A stretch of DNA of 64,000 nucleotides, from contig NC_081414.1 in the NCBI RefSeq assembly GCF_030272615.1, positions 659,906,438 through 659,970,437 on the forward strand, written 5' to 3'. This document shows, piece by piece, positions 35,368 through 48,253 of this stretch. The translations under genes were made by a program, and so were the position numbers. This DNA comes from Cryptomeria japonica. Lineage: Eukaryota; Streptophyta; Pinopsida; Cupressales; Cupressaceae. Each line of letters starts with the position of its first letter. Positions within the stretch are counted from its first letter, which is position 1. A model generated the notes under the pieces. It did no database searches. It was not told the origin of the DNA and worked only from the letters and a program-made list of their open reading frames with translations.

Positions 35368-35535
35368 AACATATGCGTGAACCTGTTGAACATATGTGCG
35401 AATCTGTTGAACATATGCACGAACTTGTTGAACATATGCGCGAACCTGTTGAACATATGCGCTAACCTGTTGAACATATGCACGAACCTGTTGAACAAAA
35501 GTGCGAACCTGTTGGGGAAATGCACGAATCTATCT
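35368..35535 (+). repeat. 21-bp minisatellite, eight units, in 3' LTR of E1
   Basis: Same consensus as 21667-21855, with one unit fewer and a different pattern of variants. Confidence 0.93.
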
Positions 35536-37934
35536 GATTTATGTGTTTTCCATAGTTTTGCTTATTTTAATTAATTTTCCCGAATTGATTTTGTACCAGA
35601 GTCTTTATTTGAGGTCTATTAATATTTTTTCAGATTTGGCCTTTATCAGTTTTGATGTATTTTGATGGTTTTATGTATATTTACTTCTCTACACCATCTT
35701 GGATATTCTAGACTCTCTTCCCTATGGGTAGGCCATGGATGATTGAGATGATTACCATGTTTTTTTGGACCAACAAGTGAATAGACCTTGTTGTGATGGT
35801 ATCTTTTATTTGATGGCAACATTTGATGGCTTGCTATGCCTTTGTTTATTGCTAGCCAAGAGGCTTGTTTTGCTATATTGATGTTGTTGTAGCCTTGAAT
35901 ATGTTGTAAGATTATGTGTGGAAGTTTTTGGCTTCATTAAGTATTATTCTCATGTGTATATGTTGGTAGAGCCTCTTGTGATTTATTGTTGGGCCATGAT
36001 AGGAGGAGTGGGCTTCCTTGTGATGACCGAGATCACAAGAGATAGGCTTGCATGAGGTTCCTTGTAAGGATGCATGAAGTCTAGACCACGAGGGCACATT
36101 GGAGTTTTCCATGATTTGTAAACAAGTGATAACATTAATAATGAATTAATTGGGATGGGTAATTATAACTCATTTAAACAAGATAATGAATAGTTTTGAG
36201 CCTCATGGCTTAGTCCTAGGGAGGATGTTTTAGGATAAGCATGAGAATTCTGTGAAGATGGTAAGCTAATCTCCATTGGTCTCTCATAGGTTGATATGGA
36301 TCCACATGTCCATCAGGCTAGTGCCTTGTGTTATTATGTTATTATGCAATGAGGATGGCATGTGATGACACTCGACTCTTACATGTGTTTCCCCTTTATG
36401 ATTTATGATTATGCTTATTGGATGCATTTTTGTCCTGATGATTTTTATGCCTCTGGGAGTTTACTCTTGTGGTTCTATGTGAGTTATTTCTTGAGAGTCC
36501 TTGTGTGGTTAGTCTCCTTGGTTATAGGTGCCAGTTTAGGTGTAGAGTGTGTGTTGGGACCTTGTGTCATCTCCTAGCACTAGGGGTGGTTCCTATGGTT
36601 CCACATGGTCGGGTGGTTGGTTCTTTTAAACCATTGGAATGTTCCTATTGTTGGATTCTTCTTGCGTGGATGATGATGCTTCTTTAGATAGTTCATGGAT
36701 AATAAGTGTAGCAAGAATGTAAATTATGATGTGATTTATGTAATGAAATTCTTATGTTATGATAATGGTAATAGCCTAGAAATGATGTCTTTATCTAATT
36801 CTTTAAGTAGAAGAAATGCTATGCCTTGGTAGGATGTATGAGTATGAGTAATATTGGAAGATATCTTAGGACATGTTTATGAGTTATGATTAATGAATTT
36901 TGAATTATAGTATCATACTTCATAGAAAGTGATCTAATAGTTGGACTGAAATGTTATAATTGCTTGGGATGTAGTTGAATGTTCCTTATGAAAATATTGT
37001 ATGGATGTTCTTAATGAATGAATTACTAATCTTATTAATGGAAATTGCTAATAAGTGTATGGATAGATGGTAAGACGAGTGCTTGTCTTTTAGGAGAGGA
37101 TTAGAATATATCATGTGTTATGGTTTATTATATCTCCATTTCGTGGATCCTATTAGTTGTTACGGAATTAGGATATTGTATCTTAGTTGTGTTGAGATGA
37201 ATTCGCGTAGTTACTTAATTCGTAATAAGATGATTGTTGGTTAATTGATACAGTGTAAGAGATTTTTAGGAGTATTAAATGAGCTAAGGGTTAAATGTTT
37301 GGGAAGACTTTGTGATTATTGCCTTATGTACTTTAGAAATCATGATGAAATAATAAGCATGCTAGGAGCATAGAATCATAAATGATTATGTGGAAGTTAA
37401 TTGTAAATGAAAATGGTGTTAATTCAATGTAAGGGTTAATCTTGGTATGTGAATGGTGATGTTAATAGTCAAAGGTTGGTTAATGGCAATAGTAACATTT
37501 GGACTCGGTGTATAAAATGAAGCTAAGAGAAAAAGGGAAATAACTATGCATTGAAAGATAGAATCTCATATTAAATGAATGAATAAGTAGGTTGCATATC
37601 ATGAGTGTTAGGTATTGCTATGATGCACCTATGTGTGTATAATGATTTAGATTGAGGTATTGATTTGGAAGAATGTAAATGCTTATTGCTTATGTAGGTA
37701 GATTAATTAATGGTGTTGAGATACCCTAGGGAGTTAGTAGTAATGATTTATTGTATTTCGCTTGCGTAATTGTTTGAAATGTTTGATTGAATTATTCTAT
37801 GTTCATAACACTTAAATGTTGTCGTGTTCTCACTGCATTGCTTAAGTGATGTCATGTGTTGTATTAAATAAATAAAAAATTTAATTAGTATGTATTTAGC
37901 TATATTTCTCTGTGGTATTTTGGTGGGCATTACA

Positions 37935-38395
37935 ATTGGTTTGATGAAATGAGCAAAAAGGAAATTTTGAAGAAGAGGCATTCTTGCGGGCTCTTATCAT
38001 TTGTTGTCTTTGGAGATGGTTTTTAAATTTTTGGAGCCTAAGGAGTTCATCCATAGGGAGAGGAGTCTCATTTCCTAGGCTTTCTATAGAAGGTTGTGTG
38101 GGAGGGTTTACAGGGACACAAATTCCTTGTTCAAAATTTCCAAGTCCTTGTCCTCTAAAACCTTCTTTTCTTATTATACAAAAGCCATGACTATAATAAT
38201 GTTACAAATGACTAGGTGGTGGAATAAGATCATGAATTTCTTTGAAATTTGATGTGTAAGGGAGAATAAAAGGATCTGTAGATGAAGAAGGAATGTCACG
38301 TGAAGGGATACTCACTTTTTTTTATCATTCTTATCCTTCTTGGGAGATTGGGGATGAACAAATTCATCATCTAAAGGCTCATTTTTACTTATTTA
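37935..38395 (-). pseudogene. gag remnant of element R1, upstream part
   Basis: One minus-strand frame reads from NEPLDDEFVHPQ through VSIPSRDIPSSSTDP, VPVNPPTQPSIESLGNETP, MDELLRLQKFKNHLQRQQ and KFPFCSFHQTN. It then meets E1; with one copy of the 5-bp duplication removed it runs on into NVNDCPDF at 19560. The FCSFHQTNNHNVNDC arrangement is a C-x2-H...C zinc motif of the Ty3/gypsy Gag kind. A few stops are present. The N-terminal part is missing because element I starts at 38396. Confidence 0.75.
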
Positions 38396-39376
38396 TGTGT
38401 GTGTGAAATTTGGAATCTGTATCTGAAACACAAACACTCAATAAGTCATTGCATGCATGGTTAGTTGATCAAAATCAATAAATGAAAAACCATAACAAAT
38501 CGACCTATTGCCTCCTAGAAGATGCAAGTATAGACTTGCTCTTAGATTTATCTAAGAAATACCAATGACTAGACTACACCAAGATGAAGGATTCAATCTA
38601 TATGAAAGCAAGAATAAGCAAATTAAGCTAATATGATTAAGAAAATATGGAATAAACTAAGATGTAATATTCTCAATGTGCAATATTCTCAATGACTCTA
38701 GATCAAAACCAACATGATAACATTAAGATCTCTAGAATACCTTATAATAGTAGGGAATCAACCCTAATATTATAAGGATAAGCCTCCTGATTGAGACATG
38801 AGAGCCTGGATTTATAGAAAATCCAGAGAGAAAGCAACAATCGAGATTGATTGTTGATGAGTAGTCAAGATTCTCCCAAAGGAAGCACAATCCAGGTGAT
38901 TTGATTTGATTGGCTGCTTTCTTCAATTTTGAAGGAAATAAGATTGAACTAAAATTAAGATAAAATCAAAAAAACTGATTTATTCCATTTTCCTTTCTTA
39001 AAGCAAGCTTTCTTTGATTTATTTTCTTTTATTCAATTTTGCTCCTTTTTTGAATTTTCTTTTTTAAATTATCTCAAATTGATTTCCTTTTTCAAAATAA
39101 TTCATTTTTGATGATTAATTCCTTTTTTTTTATTTAATGGAAAATTGATTTATTAATTAAATATTCTAGGATATTTAATTAAATAAATAGGATAATTGAT
39201 TAAAGAGATTTGATGATATAATTAATTGAAGTGATTAATTTGCCATGTGACATTGATGATTAAGGAATTAATTAATTAGGTGCTCAAAATTGATTTAATT
39301 GCCTTTGGTTAGGACCTTGGTGATGTAGTCAAGATTAGGGGGCCATGGTTTAGATGACTATTATTAGGGTATTACA
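38396..39376 (-). repeat. 3' LTR of element I (about 980 bp)
   Basis: On the minus strand it starts TGTAATACCCTAATAATAG after a purine tract and ends in CACACACACA at the R1 gag junction. The right end is clear. The left end is placed where the gag frame stops and a TG appears, without a visible target duplication. Confidence 0.6.
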
Positions 39377-39389
39377 TTTTTCCCTCTTT
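39377..39389 (-). promoter_or_regulatory. polypurine tract of element I
   Basis: The minus strand reads AAAGAGGGAAAAA immediately before TGTAATACCC. Confidence 0.65.
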
Positions 39390-41642
39390 GAATTGATGTG
39401 TGAGCAGCGCATTGATTCAAAGACTAGTTGATGTCAAAGATATACCGGTTCTGAACTTGACGGATCACAAACAGATGAAAAGTGACATATTCAGCTTGAT
39501 TTGAAGCAATGAAACTGAATAGATTAGTCAAAGCGATACCGATCCCGAACATGATTGAACTAGGACCGATGAAGAGTGAAGATACCAATATTGAACTTGA
39601 TGGATCAAGAAGCGGGTACCAATCTAGAACATGATTGAACTAGAATCGGTTGAGAGAAGAGATAATACCAATTCTGAACTTGATTGAACAAGAACTGATT
39701 AGTGAAATAGAATGTCCAGCTTGATTTGATGCGATGAAACTAAACACCTATTTGGATTGAGTGTGTGCTCACTGTCAAAAGGACTCTTTAAACCCTTGAT
39801 TAGGTTTAAACAAATAACCAGCTTGATAAGGTGTGATGAAACTGATTACTGTTAAGAGATTGATTCAGATGAAGACAATATCGGCTTGATTTGGTGCGAT
39901 GAAACTGATATGCCCCTAGAGATTGATTTAATTTGAAGAACCTCAACTTGATATGATACGATGAAGTTGAGATGCCCCTAGCAATGAGGTCTTGTTTGAT
40001 GAGATTTGATTGATGTTCGATTAATCTTTGGTTGAAAAGATTTGCTGCTCGGATTTTGATGAAGAATTGAAAAAAAATTCTCAACTTTTGATGATGTAAT
40101 CCTTGATAATGATGATTTAATAAGTATACCCCCTTGGGAGTGAAATCCAAATATGGAAAGATACCATAGTGATTCGAGGCAATTCGAGTGATAAAAATAT
40201 TTAAGAATTGATTTGAGATAAATTTAAGAAATTCTGAGTGGATTGAAAAATATTTGAGCGCAAAGTGATGCAAAGATTGACCTGTTGATGAATGTGCCAA
40301 GTGGTCAACATTGTGAGAATTTGACTAGAAAAGTGATGTCTGATTTTAAATTTGATCTAGAAAATGGACTCAAGATGCTCAATTTAGCCTGGGGTACAAA
40401 TTTCATTTCAATCGGAGCGAGTTTGAAAAAATGATGATCATTTCATATTCAAACTTTATTTAAAGGAAAGAAAAAGAAGTTATCATGCTGAAATTTCTTG
40501 AAATGCACAAAGCTTAGTATGAATGCAACCTAAGACTTTAGTCACTGGATTTTTTATGCTATTTATCATTGCTCAACATTTTAAGATGTCAGAGATAGAT
40601 AGAAGCACCAAGGCACAAAGAGCCAGAATGACCTGAATGTCATGTCCTTTTGATTTAGTAAGCGAGCATAAGCAACAAGACATAAAGAGCTAGGATGACC
40701 TGAATGTTGCTTACGTGCAAACACACCAAACAAAGCAAAGTTCCCTTTTTTCTACTATGCAATAGTGATTTTCTTGTCTACAATGACCCTTTTATCGTTC
40801 ACATCCTAGGATAGATTAAGCATGAATTCCAATTGCATAATAAAGAAAGTTACCCAAAACAGACAAGGAAATGGTGCCAACCTCCTTGTAGCATACAAAT
40901 AAATGGAGTCAAGGTATGTGTGGTAATTTCACCTTGATGTGAAGGCACTTATCATAGACACCCAGTTTATGAGATGTTCCCAGATTATTGGAATCATTCC
41001 TACAAGCAGAAAACAAAGAAAAGTATTATGCTCCTAGTCCTTGCTCATCTTAGTCAAGATAGACTTCCTTGAGTTACTCAGAGGGAATAATAAGCGAAAA
41101 CCAATTTAAAATACAACATACAAAGAAAATTTCAATCATAGCTCAGACAATTTTAGTGATTGTTTTCATTGTTCTTGTTTTGTGTGTTTGATGAGATGTC
41201 AGTGGAAAAACCCTGCAGTGGTTAGGAGATAGGTAACTGACTTAGATTGGATGACTTGGTTAAACTGCTTAGGATATTTAGATTGATTAGTCAATTACCC
41301 TAATACTAAGATGTTGATCAGTTTCAAGCCATGAGGGTTCCGAGAAGAACCAAGGTATCACAAAAGCAACTGAAGGATATGTACAAGATAAAGTAAAGAT
41401 GCACAAAAGTGGGAAATAATGCAGGAAATGCCAAATTTGTGTTGATAGATGGAGCACTTCAATACAAGAGGTGCCTATTTACAAGGTTTTCACCTTCTTG
41501 GCAGATTTTTTTTTTTTTTTTTACTACCAAGGTGCCTGTTTACTAGGTTTTCACCAAGGCATTTGATTTTTTTCATATTTTGATTTTTTTGCTTTTTTTC
41601 TTCTTTTCTCTTCTTATTTTTTAGTTTTTTTAAGGACTTTTT
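39390..41642 (-). other. interior of element I, no recognised coding
   Basis: 2.2 kb. The first part is a modular repeat field (39425-39975), followed by AT-rich sequence and T-runs near 41505-41640. A 164-codon open frame at 39806-40300 (minus) overlaps the repeats and has no motif; I do not accept it as a gene. Element C cuts in at 41643. Confidence 0.5.
39425..39975 (+). repeat. interspersed short repeats in element I
   Basis: Two module types alternate: TACCRATTCTGAACTTGATTGAACAAGAACCGAT-like units and CAGCTTGATTTGRTGCGATGAAACTGA-like units, each seen at least four times with changes. Confidence 0.78.
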
Positions 41643-43229
41643 TGTTATTTAGAGGATCTGGTTAATACTGAGAGGGGGGGTGAATCAGTATTAGCAACAA
41701 AATGAAATCTTAAACCAAACTGATCAATACTTCACCAAAACAGATGATAACCAATACCGATAGCCACTGAAATCAATCTACTAATCAGATTTACCAAACT
41801 ACTCATTTAAGTGTTCCGTATCATGCATGCAATGGAAAGATATCAAATTAACACAAAAAAAATCAATCACCATATGAACACAAGGATTTTCATGTGCAAA
41901 ATCAAATGGGAAAAACCATGGTAGGAATTGGTACCCACAAGATAATGCACTCTTTCAGAATACACCCTGTTAGGAGCCTAGCCCAAATAGGAGCAGACCC
42001 TATTAGGAGTCACCCGATCAAGGGATTTACAATATGATCTCTATTATGAGCTTTTCCCTATTAGAAGAAACCTCATAGGAGGATTTAAACTCAAGTTGTT
42101 GAGCTACCCGGTTAAGTGATTTACATGAACAAGGCCTATTAGGACCTACTTGATTAAGGGATTTTGAACCTACTGCAACTGTTAGGGAACAACAAATGAA
42201 CGATCTAGAAATAACACTTCCTTCTTTCTTGTTCAAATCCACTTCAGCTCCAATGTTCTTCACTCTTGCAGACACACACCTCTGGTTTGGCTACACACTC
42301 TTTTCTCAGATTACCGAAACAATAAACTTCATCAAAACTGACCTAAATACACTTTACATTTTTGTTGGTTACAAAACCCTAGATACATCAAGATTCAAAT
42401 GAATTTGCATCATAGATCATCACAAATCATTACAAATCATCATACAAATTATTACAACAAATATCAAGACAATTTCAATCGTTAAATAATCATAACACGA
42501 CACTGCACATTGATTTGATAAGCAATCAAACCCTTAAAATATTCTTCTATTCTCCTCGTTGTTTCCCAAGAAATTCCATCCTTAATCATGCCAAAATAGT
42601 ATTTTAATTTCTCACACGGGTTGTGACACGTCATCATCAAGTTATGAACATAATGAAATTCACTACCAAACCATAAAGCATCACCGGTTAAGAGATCTTT
42701 TTATCAGTTCTAAAACCTTGCTAAACCCTACTAAAAATATAACAGTAAATCATAAACATGACTTTTGGTTATCAAAACATGATGCGGTTCTGGTCATAGA
42801 CTCATTACAATGATATAAATACATGTTTAAAACCGCAACACCTAATTCCTCATCAATCTTCAGAACCAATTGCTTAAGTATATCACTATTTCATGTTTAC
42901 CAGTTAAAGTCCTATTTGCTGGGTTTTTTGTTAGCTACACAGTTCATCTCACCAACTTAATCCATTACTAGTTAGGTTACACCAGTAAACCTAGATGACA
43001 AAGTAATCAAGAATAAACAATTGCCATAGTTACCATCAATGACAACACAAATAATTGATCACCAAGTCACCAACCAATATCTCAATCTATATCGGTCATA
43101 CATCACCAAGCCATCATTCTCCTTATCATATCAACTATATCATCACCAACAGTCCTTCAATATATCATCAACAACAATCCTTCAACCAATATGTCAACAT
43201 CATCATCAGTTATGCCAATCATGCCAACA
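41643..43229 (-). repeat. 3' LTR of element C (1587 bp)
   Basis: The plus strand starts TGTTATTTAGAGG and ends CATGCCAACA. Bases 41643 to about 41840 match 48908-49106, including GGATCTGGTTAATACTGAGAG and the following G-run. It has the GGGAAAAACCATGG block at about 41909. Confidence 0.93.
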
Positions 43230-43243
43230 TTCTCCCCCTTTGG
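43230..43243 (-). promoter_or_regulatory. polypurine tract of element C
   Basis: The minus strand reads CCAAAGGGGGAGAA next to the LTR start TGTTGGCATG. Confidence 0.9.
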
Positions 43244-43511
43244 CATTGATGGCAACACTAAAAGAAAACTCATCATGCTTCACTTTCTCTTCTCCTCCTT
43301 TGAATGATTTTATGTCAGTTATATTACTTCTCCCCCATTGATAGCAATGCCAAAGGTGCAAATGCATCTTATAACATCATTGTTGTTGCTACTATCTCCA
43401 TCATCTTTGCTAACCTCATCTTAGCTACCCCCCTTGAGGAGTATCCCACATCTCATCAATCCATAGTGAAAATATTCAATAATTCTACTGGATTGATGCA
43501 TCAGCTGCATC

Positions 43512-43829
43512 TTAGTTGATCTTGTGTAGGGGTCTAACCCCTAATTTACCTCTGAGATATTCAAAGGTCACCTTAGGCAAAGGTTTAGTGAATATATCTG
43601 CTAACTTCTCTTTTCTAGACACATGTTCCATTATCGCTTGCTTCTCTTGCACTCTCTCCCTCAGAAAGTGATATTTCAACTCAATATGTTTAGTCCTTGC
43701 ATGTAACACCAGTATTGTCACAATAAATAATCACCGGTTCAGTCATATTCTTCTTAAAACCTTCCAAAATATGTCTCATCCAAATAGCCTGTGTACAATT
43801 CATAGATGCAACATAATGCAATTTTCCAA
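43512..43829 (-). pseudogene. copia RNase H with internal deletions (element C)
   Basis: C-terminal landmarks ARTKHIELKYHFLRERVQEK, KEKLADIFTKPLPK and TFEYLRGKLGV are clear, and NCTQAIWMRHILEGF and CDNTG precede them. The segment that should join RSMIGKLHYVA of RT to NCTQAIW, including the DRKSTSG region and the first catalytic Asp, is missing. A further loss after CDNT removes the usual SAINISKNP and shifts the frame. RNase H activity is not possible from this copy. Confidence 0.85.
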
Positions 43830-44745
43830 TCATAGACCTATATTATTTCTCATCTATAGAGGGTGAATCATCCTCTTTTGATAATTTGCAACCTACCACC
43901 ATTGGAATACCAACCGGTTTACAGTCTTCCATCCCAAAAGTCTTCAAAACTTCTTTCAAATTCTTAGTCTGACAGATAAAGATTCCGCCTTCTAGCTGCT
44001 GGACCTATAACCCAATGATAAACTTTCTCCCATCGATCAAAGACATCTCAAACTCTTTCTTCATTTCATCAGCAAAAGCCATACACAAATCATCATCTCC
44101 ACCAAATATTATGTCATCAACAAAAACTTCTGCAATTAACATTTTGTCTGCTTCAATCTTTAAATAGATATTACTATCCTCACTGGTTTGCCAAAATCCT
44201 ATCTTAATCATGTGTGCATGCAGTCTCTCATACCATGCTCTCAATGCTTGTTTCAATCCATATAATCCCTTGTGTAACCTACATACCATATCTTTATCCT
44301 CTATCAAAGCAAACCCATTTGGTTGTTCTATATACACTTCTTCAAGAATACCATTTAGGAAAGCGGATTTAATGTCCATTTGATAGACCTATAAACCTTT
44401 AAAAGATGCAAAGGCAACTAACTTTCTAACACCTTCAACTCTTGCCACTAGTGCAAATGTTTCACCATAGTTTTCACCTTCTTCTTGTTTGCATACAAGT
44501 CTTTCCTTATTTCTCACAACCTCACCATCTTCATTTAACTTGTTTCTAAAGACCCACTTTGTACCAATCACATTTTTGTCTTCTAGTCTAGGAACAAGAG
44601 GCCATGTGTTGTTTCTCTCAATCTGATCCAATTCTTCATTCATTACATTAATCCAGTCATCATCTTTCAATGCTTCTCTAACTATCTTTGGTTCAATAGT
44701 TGAAATTAGACAAGAATTTTCTTTGATTTTTCTTCTAGTTAGCAC
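43830..44745 (-). pseudogene. copia reverse transcriptase (element C)
   Basis: RT core with [55 protein letters not shown] (first catalytic Asp), LYGLKQALRAWYERL and VFVDDIIFGGDD (Asp pair). A TAG lies between GLKGL and MDIKSAF (about 44386), where the family reads VYQMD, and another follows KFIIGL (about 44003). The frame is otherwise kept. It continues into the shortened RNase H. Confidence 0.9.
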
Positions 44746-45179
44746 GCCAACATTCTTGTCACCTATAATCTGGTCTTTTGAATGATTTAGCCTTACATAT
44801 CTGAGGATTACCAGTTCCGATGGAGTGACTTCTTCTTCATGTTCATTATCTATCGGTTGAGCACCTATTTCTGTATTGTTCTGTTCATCATTTTTCTACG
44901 CTTTTGGTTTAATAAACACTAATTTTTCTTCATCATCTGTAGGATTAGATCTGTCGATCTCATCAGGTTTGTTAGAGAATTCATCAACCTTAACATTCAA
45001 ACTCTCAACTATCTTCTTTGTCCTTCTATTGTAATACTTATAATCTTTGCTCTTGGTGGAATGCCAAGAAATGTTCCTTCATCACTCTTTGCATCAAATT
45101 TACCAGTAAAATCATCTCTTTTAATAAAATATCTGCTCCCAAAAACTTTAAAGTAATTGACATTAGGAGTTCTGCCATA

Positions 45180-46230
45180 TCAAAGCTCATAGCGTGTTTT
45201 ATCATTACCTTTCTTCACAAGAACCCGGTTCAAAGTGTAAACAATAGTGCTAACTGCTTCTCTCCAAAACATCTTCGGTACATCTCCTTGTATGAACATA
45301 GTCCTTGCTTCTTCCACAATTGTCATGTTTCTTCTCTCAGCAATTCCATTTTGTTGTGGAGTCCTAGGTGTAGACATTTACCTCTTTATTCCCTACTCAT
45401 CACAATACTTCAAAAACTCATCAAAAGTGAATTCACCACCTCGGTCAGATCTTAGACATTTCAGACTCTTCTTGGTTTCCTTTTCTACTAAGGCTTTAAA
45501 GGCCTTAAATTTACTGAAAGCTTCAGACTTTTCTTTTAGAAAAGTGACCTACATCATCCATGAAAAATCATTAGTGAAAATCATAAAATACTTATCACCA
45601 TAAAATCTCCTAGTCCTCAAAGGACCACATAAGTCAATATGCACTAAATCAAGAATATTCTTAGAAGAAAAGGATTTACTCTTAAAACATGTAGAAGTTA
45701 TCCTACCCATCTGGCATTGTTTACATAACACATTACCTGGTTTCACAAGTTGTGGCATACCTCTCACCATACTAGATTTGCTGACCCTTATCAGGTTATT
45801 GAAGTTCACATGGCAAAACCTTTTGTGCCATAACCAGTTATCCTTAATTCTAGCCACCAAACAACTATTCACATTAGCATTCAGATGAAATAGATTACCT
45901 CTGGTTTGTTTTCTAGTAGCAATCAAATCTCCTTTGCATCCCATGATCCTGCACACTCCACTCTTTAATTCAAGGTGATATCCTTTGTCATTCAATTGTC
46001 CAACACCCAATATGTTATGTTTTAAGCCTTCTACCCAATAAACATCATCTGCATTACTTTTACCATTCAGAGAGATAGATCCTTTACCTTTAACCATATA
46101 GGGTGAGTTGTTACCAAATATTACCACACCGCCATCAAACTCTTCAAGAGATATAAATTTTCTTTTATCACCGATCATGTGGTGTGAACAACCACTATCA
46201 ATTATCCATTCATCACTAGAGTCAAACTAA
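45180..46230 (-). pseudogene. copia protease and integrase (element C)
   Basis: The protease start WIIDSGCSHHMIGDKRKF carries the DSG site. The pre-integrase zinc domain LWHKRFCHVNFNN ... CKQCQMGR is intact. Integrase core residues appear in LVHIDLCGPLR, LRSDRGGEFT and TPQQNGIAERRN, so all three acidic positions are present. A TAG follows FSWMM near 45547, and a frame change and another stop lie between 45380 and 45400. From 45179 to 44746 the integrase tail and linker are too eroded to follow. Confidence 0.88.
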
Positions 46231-46235
46231 GATAC

Positions 46236-46675
46236 CAAAGCCTTTTCATTAGACAAATCTTCTTTTACAGCAACAAAGACAATCTCCTCATTGTCATTAT
46301 CTTCAGATTCATCATCAATCACTCCTTCATCAATAACAACATATCATTGTTTCTTCCCTTTTCCTTTATATTTCCTAAACTTCTCCTTTCTATCACTGTT
46401 AGGACAATTTGTAGCTATATGTCCAATCTTATTGCAAGAGAAAAAACTTAAGAGGTAGTTTACCTTTATATTTACTAGTGCCTCTGAGAAGTCTCTTAGC
46501 CAGAAGAGATTCAAACTCCATCAAGTTGTCTTCATCATCCACATCTTCCATGCTACCACCATGACTTGATTTGCAATCATAATTGTGACATACATATTTT
46601 CCTTTTCTCACAGGTGTACCGGTTACAGATGCCTTAAAAGCTGATTCAGATGACTTGGAAACACTATTATCAAAA
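46236..46675 (-). pseudogene. copia gag, downstream half (element C)
   Basis: FDNSVSKSSESAFKASVTG, then FESLLAKRLLRGTSKYKGKL as in element A Gag, then a damaged knuckle (KIGHIATNCP, with the first Cys pair disrupted by a small indel near 46440), leading to the protease. Joined across the insertion with one copy of CTATT removed, it continues the FELNS frame at 48259. Confidence 0.85.
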
Positions 46676-46680
46676 CTATT

Positions 46681-48253
46681 TGGTGCAGGAGCACCCAAAG
46701 ACACAAATGAAGATACAAATGAAGTCTAAAAGAGCCTAATATCACCCATGAGGTGAAAATGATCATCTGTAATAGGTTGATAGTTTTGTGAGTCAATAAG
46801 ACCCAATTGATGTAAGGCATTGTCATGGTTGCATTTTATAAGCCACCATGGATAAATGACCATGTGGGTTAGTAGGAGTCTAGGAATGAGTTGGGAAAAT
46901 AAATATTGGTCTTAGAAACATGAGACCAATCCTTGGAATAGGTCAAATACACCTTGGAGTTGCCAAATTTGAAAAGTGCAAGTTGACAACTTTTGTTGTC
47001 ATTGAAAAATGTTGTAAAAAGGGACAACTAATCCTCAAATGGTTCCAAAGTTTTAAAATAGTTGGAAACTATTAGGGAGGCTATATAATGACCACTTGTA
47101 TTGATTCCAGGTTGTTTTTGGCATAGCTGTTGAAGTTGATAAAATTTGATGATGTTTTGGAGTTTGGAGCAATACAATATACTTGGAGTTTTTTGAAATT
47201 CTACATTTTTGTTGTTCATTTTTTATCAGTACGGATTGGTGGATGTCTAAAACCAATTGGATGAGTTAGGGAAGTCTCTTGCCTTTCATTTGAGTCAATT
47301 TTTAGGCTTTATAACAATCAGGTTGTAGGGATCCATCCAAATCCAACCAGGCTGGTCACAAACCCTACCAACACCTAGGGGTTCATTGTAAAGATGCCCT
47401 TAATTTGACATTTTCACTAGAGGAACAATCAAAATATGGGGAAAATATGAGAAGGGCCATTTTATCATAATATTTTGGTATTGTTTTGTAGGAAGGCTCC
47501 ATGCCTGAAGAGATTGAATTGACCCTAAGTGGGCATCTCTATGTCACTGCCTAAATTGTAGAAGTGGAAATCACTTGCAAAAGATAAAGAATATGGGATC
47601 AAGTCTTGAAACCTTTGATTTGGTGGTTTGACACCTTACCCCACCTTTCAAAAGTGTTGGTTTAGTCAAGGTACTAATACAAGGGGTAATTGCTTTGTAT
47701 ATTAGGCCTAATTGGCTTAATTAGGTATGGAAGGACAGTAAGGGTACAAACCTTTCAACTTGTGGTTAGAGTCTAATCCTTTGGGGAATCATGTAAATAG
47801 ATAAAGGGTATCTGAATCTACCTTTATTTTGTCTTGTCCTTTGGAATTTTGTTAAGTTGTGTTTGGAGAACTCAACTGGTAGGGCTACTAGGCTACCGAT
47901 AGGGCTACTAGACAATAGGACAGTTGTGAGACAAGTATTCCCTAACACATTTGATATCCAGATCTTATGGGTGTTTTATGTTTGTTGGACCACCAATATA
48001 CAAAATCCAATAGGTTTCCATCCCACTGGTACCGAAAGATTGTGTGCCATTCACACAAGGGTAGACTGTTTTCATCATACCGACACCAAGAGATACTATA
48101 CCGGTATGGATCCAGTCACAAAAATTGTTGTGTGAGTTGAGTATTTGGTAGGTGTGTTGTTCACACATTGAAAAAACAAAATAACTTATTTTTAACATAG
48201 TAGTTGTGGGTGAGAGAAGGTTTTCACCTAGTTTGTTGCCTGGCTCTACATCA
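46681..48253. mobile_element. 1573-bp TG...CA insertion in gag of C, probable solo LTR
   Basis: The insertion is flanked by exact CTATT (46676-46680 and 48254-48258) and starts TGGTGCAGGAGC and ends CTACATCA on the plus strand. With one duplication copy removed, the gag codons for FELNS and FDNS join in frame, as in element A (FELSNFDNS). The interior has no pol motif and no pair of internal repeats, so a solo LTR is most likely. Orientation cannot be decided. Confidence 0.88.

Noticed and set aside
39806-40300. 164-codon minus-strand ORF
   Set aside because: Built from the repeat modules of element I, no domain, and no codon pattern unlike its flanks.
46700-46860. Gag-like open frame on the minus strand next to the C gag
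   Set aside because: It lies inside the CTATT-flanked insertion. The real gag continues on the far side of that insertion, so the apparent continuity is accidental.
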